Positions 62,745 to 64,000 of a DNA stretch of 64,000 nucleotides are shown piece after piece. Each line of letters opens with the position of its first letter. Within the stretch, counting starts at the first letter, position 1. The notes beneath the pieces are model-generated. The model did not search any database. It was given only the letters and a program-made list of their open reading frames with translations, and was not told the DNA's origin. Source of the stretch: Cordylochernes scorpioides (Eukaryota; Arthropoda; Arachnida; Pseudoscorpiones; Chernetidae); the NCBI GenBank assembly GCA_030710605.1, contig CP092879.1, positions 47,675,946 to 47,739,945 of the forward strand, written 5' to 3'. Position numbers and translations under genes: made by a program.

Positions 62745-64000
62745 CTAGAACTTGAGGGCCCTAGACTTCAGGATGGGGCAGCTTGAGGCTCTCGCCTCGT
62801 GCTTGTCAGGAAGGCCCTGGGAGCAGCAGTTGGCACATTTGGAGGTGCGCTGGTCAGCAATGGATGGGCAGGTTCGGCCTTCATGGCCGTCTTCACCGCA
62901 GTGGAAGCACTTAGGAGCTCTGGTGCATTGGGCAGAGTTGTGGCCGAAGCCACAACAGCGGAAGCAGACGCGGGCGCGGATGGACTCCTCGAAGTTGAGG
63001 ATTACTCCATCCACCACGATCCTCCCGCGAACGCCCAGGGCTCTAAAGGTCTTGAGGTCCACCTCGATGAAGGCGGTGCAGGTCCCGTTTCTGGGTGCAG
63101 AACGGTGCGCCACGCGCACCACCTTGTCCCCAGGAAGTTTTCTAACAGCAGCGGTTTCCAGGAAGGTCTCCTCAATTGTGGAGTTGGATGTCTCCTCATC
63201 CACTTTGAAGAGGCAGATCCGTGGCAGGATCTCCTTCTGCTGGCGGACCTTCATTCCATTCAACTTGCTGGCCAGGGAGGTTGTAACCTCAGGGATGGTG
63301 TCAGGATTGCTGGAATGGAGGACCAGCTTCCCCTTGGTGCGCAGGGAGGCCCAAACGCCTTGGGGGAGAGTGTGAGCAGCGCGGACTGTTTTCAGCATCT
63401 CCCTTGGGTCAGCCTGTGGGTCATCTGAGATGACCACTGTGTGGGCCGCCGATTTTTCTCCATGAAGGATCACTTGGGCGGCCGCAGGCTTGGAGACGTG
63501 GGAAGGCACAGGTTTTGAAGGACCATTCAGGTTTGTCCTCTTTGCAGGCGGGTTGGGAGCTTCAGACTGCTTCCTTTTGGTTGGAGCAGGAGCAGGCAGG
63601 GAGGAGGCAGGCTTCTTGGCAGGGAGAGCAGCAGGAGCAGGAGTGGCGGGCTTGATTGGGTCAGTCTGGGAGCTGGTTTCATTGCAGGAAGGAGCAGGGC
63701 AGGTTTGAGTGCCGCGGCAAGCAGTCTTGGGCTTGTTGGCCTCCTCAATTTCGTCCAACTCTGCGAAGGACTCGAGGGTGTCAGTGAGGTTCTCTACATT
63801 GGTAGCGAGGGCCTTGTTCATTTCAGTCCGCGAGGCGATGTAGCGTATCAGGTCCTCATGCAGGGATTTCAGGGCAGGATGGCCAATGGAGCTCAGGATG
63901 CTGCAGTTGCGTGAGATCACCATCTCATCTTCCCTCTCCAGGTCGGCGACGTTCACGATGCGGGTTGTAGGCTTGTAGGCCTTCTTTTTCTTCTTGGCAG
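62745..64000 (-). CDS. LINE-type ORF1 (gag-like, RRM-like region plus CCHC knuckles), 5' end outside window
   Basis: Open from beyond position 64,000 to TAG 62,745-62,747, more than 415 codons; the real start is outside. The visible N-terminus is Lys-rich (KKKKKAYKPTTR), then comes a helical region, a Pro/Ala/Lys-rich linker and an RRM-like segment (GVWASLRTKGKLVLHSS ... ILPRICLFKVDEETSN). Zinc knuckles follow: CFRCCGFGHNSAQC and CFHCGEDGHEGRTC (both C-x2-C-x4-H-x4-C) and a third, irregular C-x2-C...H...C. Three knuckles after an RRM-like fold are typical of ORF1 in R1, Jockey and I-type LINEs, where the protein binds the element RNA. No ORF2 follows; the stop is succeeded directly by a 3' UTR. 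GC content is much higher than in the surroundings, and the frame is intact. Plus-strand frames here are shadows. Confidence 0.85.
   Translation of the reverse strand, partial: AKKKKKAYKPTTRIVNVADLEREDEMVISRNCSILSSIGHPALKSLHEDLIRYIASRTEMNKALATNVENLTDTLESFAELDEIEEANKPKTACRGTQTCPAPSCNETSSQTDPIKPATPAPAALPAKKPASSLPAPAPTKRKQSEAPNPPAKRTNLNGPSKPVPSHVSKPAAAQVILHGEKSAAHTVVISDDPQADPREMLKTVRAAHTLPQGVWASLRTKGKLVLHSSNPDTIPEVTTSLASKLNGMKVRQQKEILPRICLFKVDEETSNSTIEETFLETAAVRKLPGDKVVRVAHRSAPRNGTCTAFIEVDLKTFRALGVRGRIVVDGVILNFEESIRARVCFRCCGFGHNSAQCTRAPKCFHCGEDGHEGRTCPSIADQRTSKCANCCSQGLPDKHEARASSCPILKSRALKF

Noticed and set aside
62752..63428. Plus-strand frames of 207 and 209 codons
   Set aside because: They overlap the minus-strand ORF1 with its zinc knuckles and show no motif of their own.

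Overview
This is a gene-poor, repeat-dominated stretch of an animal nuclear genome, most likely an arthropod (crustacean or another large-genome ecdysozoan). That placement is an inference. It rests on the mix of mobile elements (Copia with short LTRs, Ty3/Gypsy- and BEL-flavoured LTR elements, I/R1-type LINEs, Tc1/mariner, pogo-type MITE, Helitron, SINEs), on RTE-like tails of the kind common in arthropods, and on a tRNA-Ser 5' end resembling the insect sequence. I found no host protein-coding gene. Every long open frame belongs to a transposable element or is a by-product of a tandem repeat.

Region 1-25,010 is one continuous minisatellite of roughly 900 units of about 27 bp. It is C-rich on the plus strand and G-run-rich on the minus strand. 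It has several generations of segmental duplication (offsets about 2.28 kb, 5.1 kb and 4.2 kb) and three copies of a 127-bp Tc1-like MITE that travelled with the duplications. Region 25,011-28,027 is AT-rich and holds a SINE, a short RTE-like repeat and a frameshifted Helitron N-terminal fragment. Region 28,028-32,513 is a very young Copia element: identical 208-bp LTRs, a 5-bp target duplication, and one frameshift between integrase and RT. Region 32,900-36,700 contains a decayed I-type LINE 3' end, an odd GC-rich island, a LINE 3' UTR and a 1.6-kb complex satellite. Region 36,900-41,322 has foldback MITEs, a nearly full-length Tc1 element with a broken catalytic site, and a TG..CA (solo-LTR-like) repeat that took a LINE insertion in its GA microsatellite.

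Region 41,323-53,572 is a patchwork: a CCAAT/E-box promoter-like cluster, two more TG..CA repeats, a large inverted repeat with tRNA-headed SINEs in its loop, three copies of an unidentified repeat, a 118-bp tandem array built from a transposon end, and a decayed Tc1 element. Region 53,574-58,271 is a young LTR retrotransposon on the minus strand. It has identical 298-bp LTRs, a gag with a DUF1759-like segment, and protease fused in frame to integrase, with RT and RNase H deleted. Its primer-binding region contains the whole 3' half of a tRNA-Ser. Region 58,272-62,340 holds more dispersed repeats. Region 62,340-64,000 holds a minus-strand LINE-type ORF1 (RRM-like fold plus CCHC knuckles) that runs straight into a 3' UTR with no ORF2.

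The elements do not form a pathway. Their relationships are nesting (MITE in gag, SINE in repeat, LINE in LTR-like repeat, MITE in satellite) and shared ends. The most interesting threads are the tRNA-Ser sequence at the PBS together with a second tRNA-complementary motif in the LTR, the conversion of Tc1-type ends into tandem arrays, the RT-less and ORF2-less retroelements, and the 25-kb G-run satellite.
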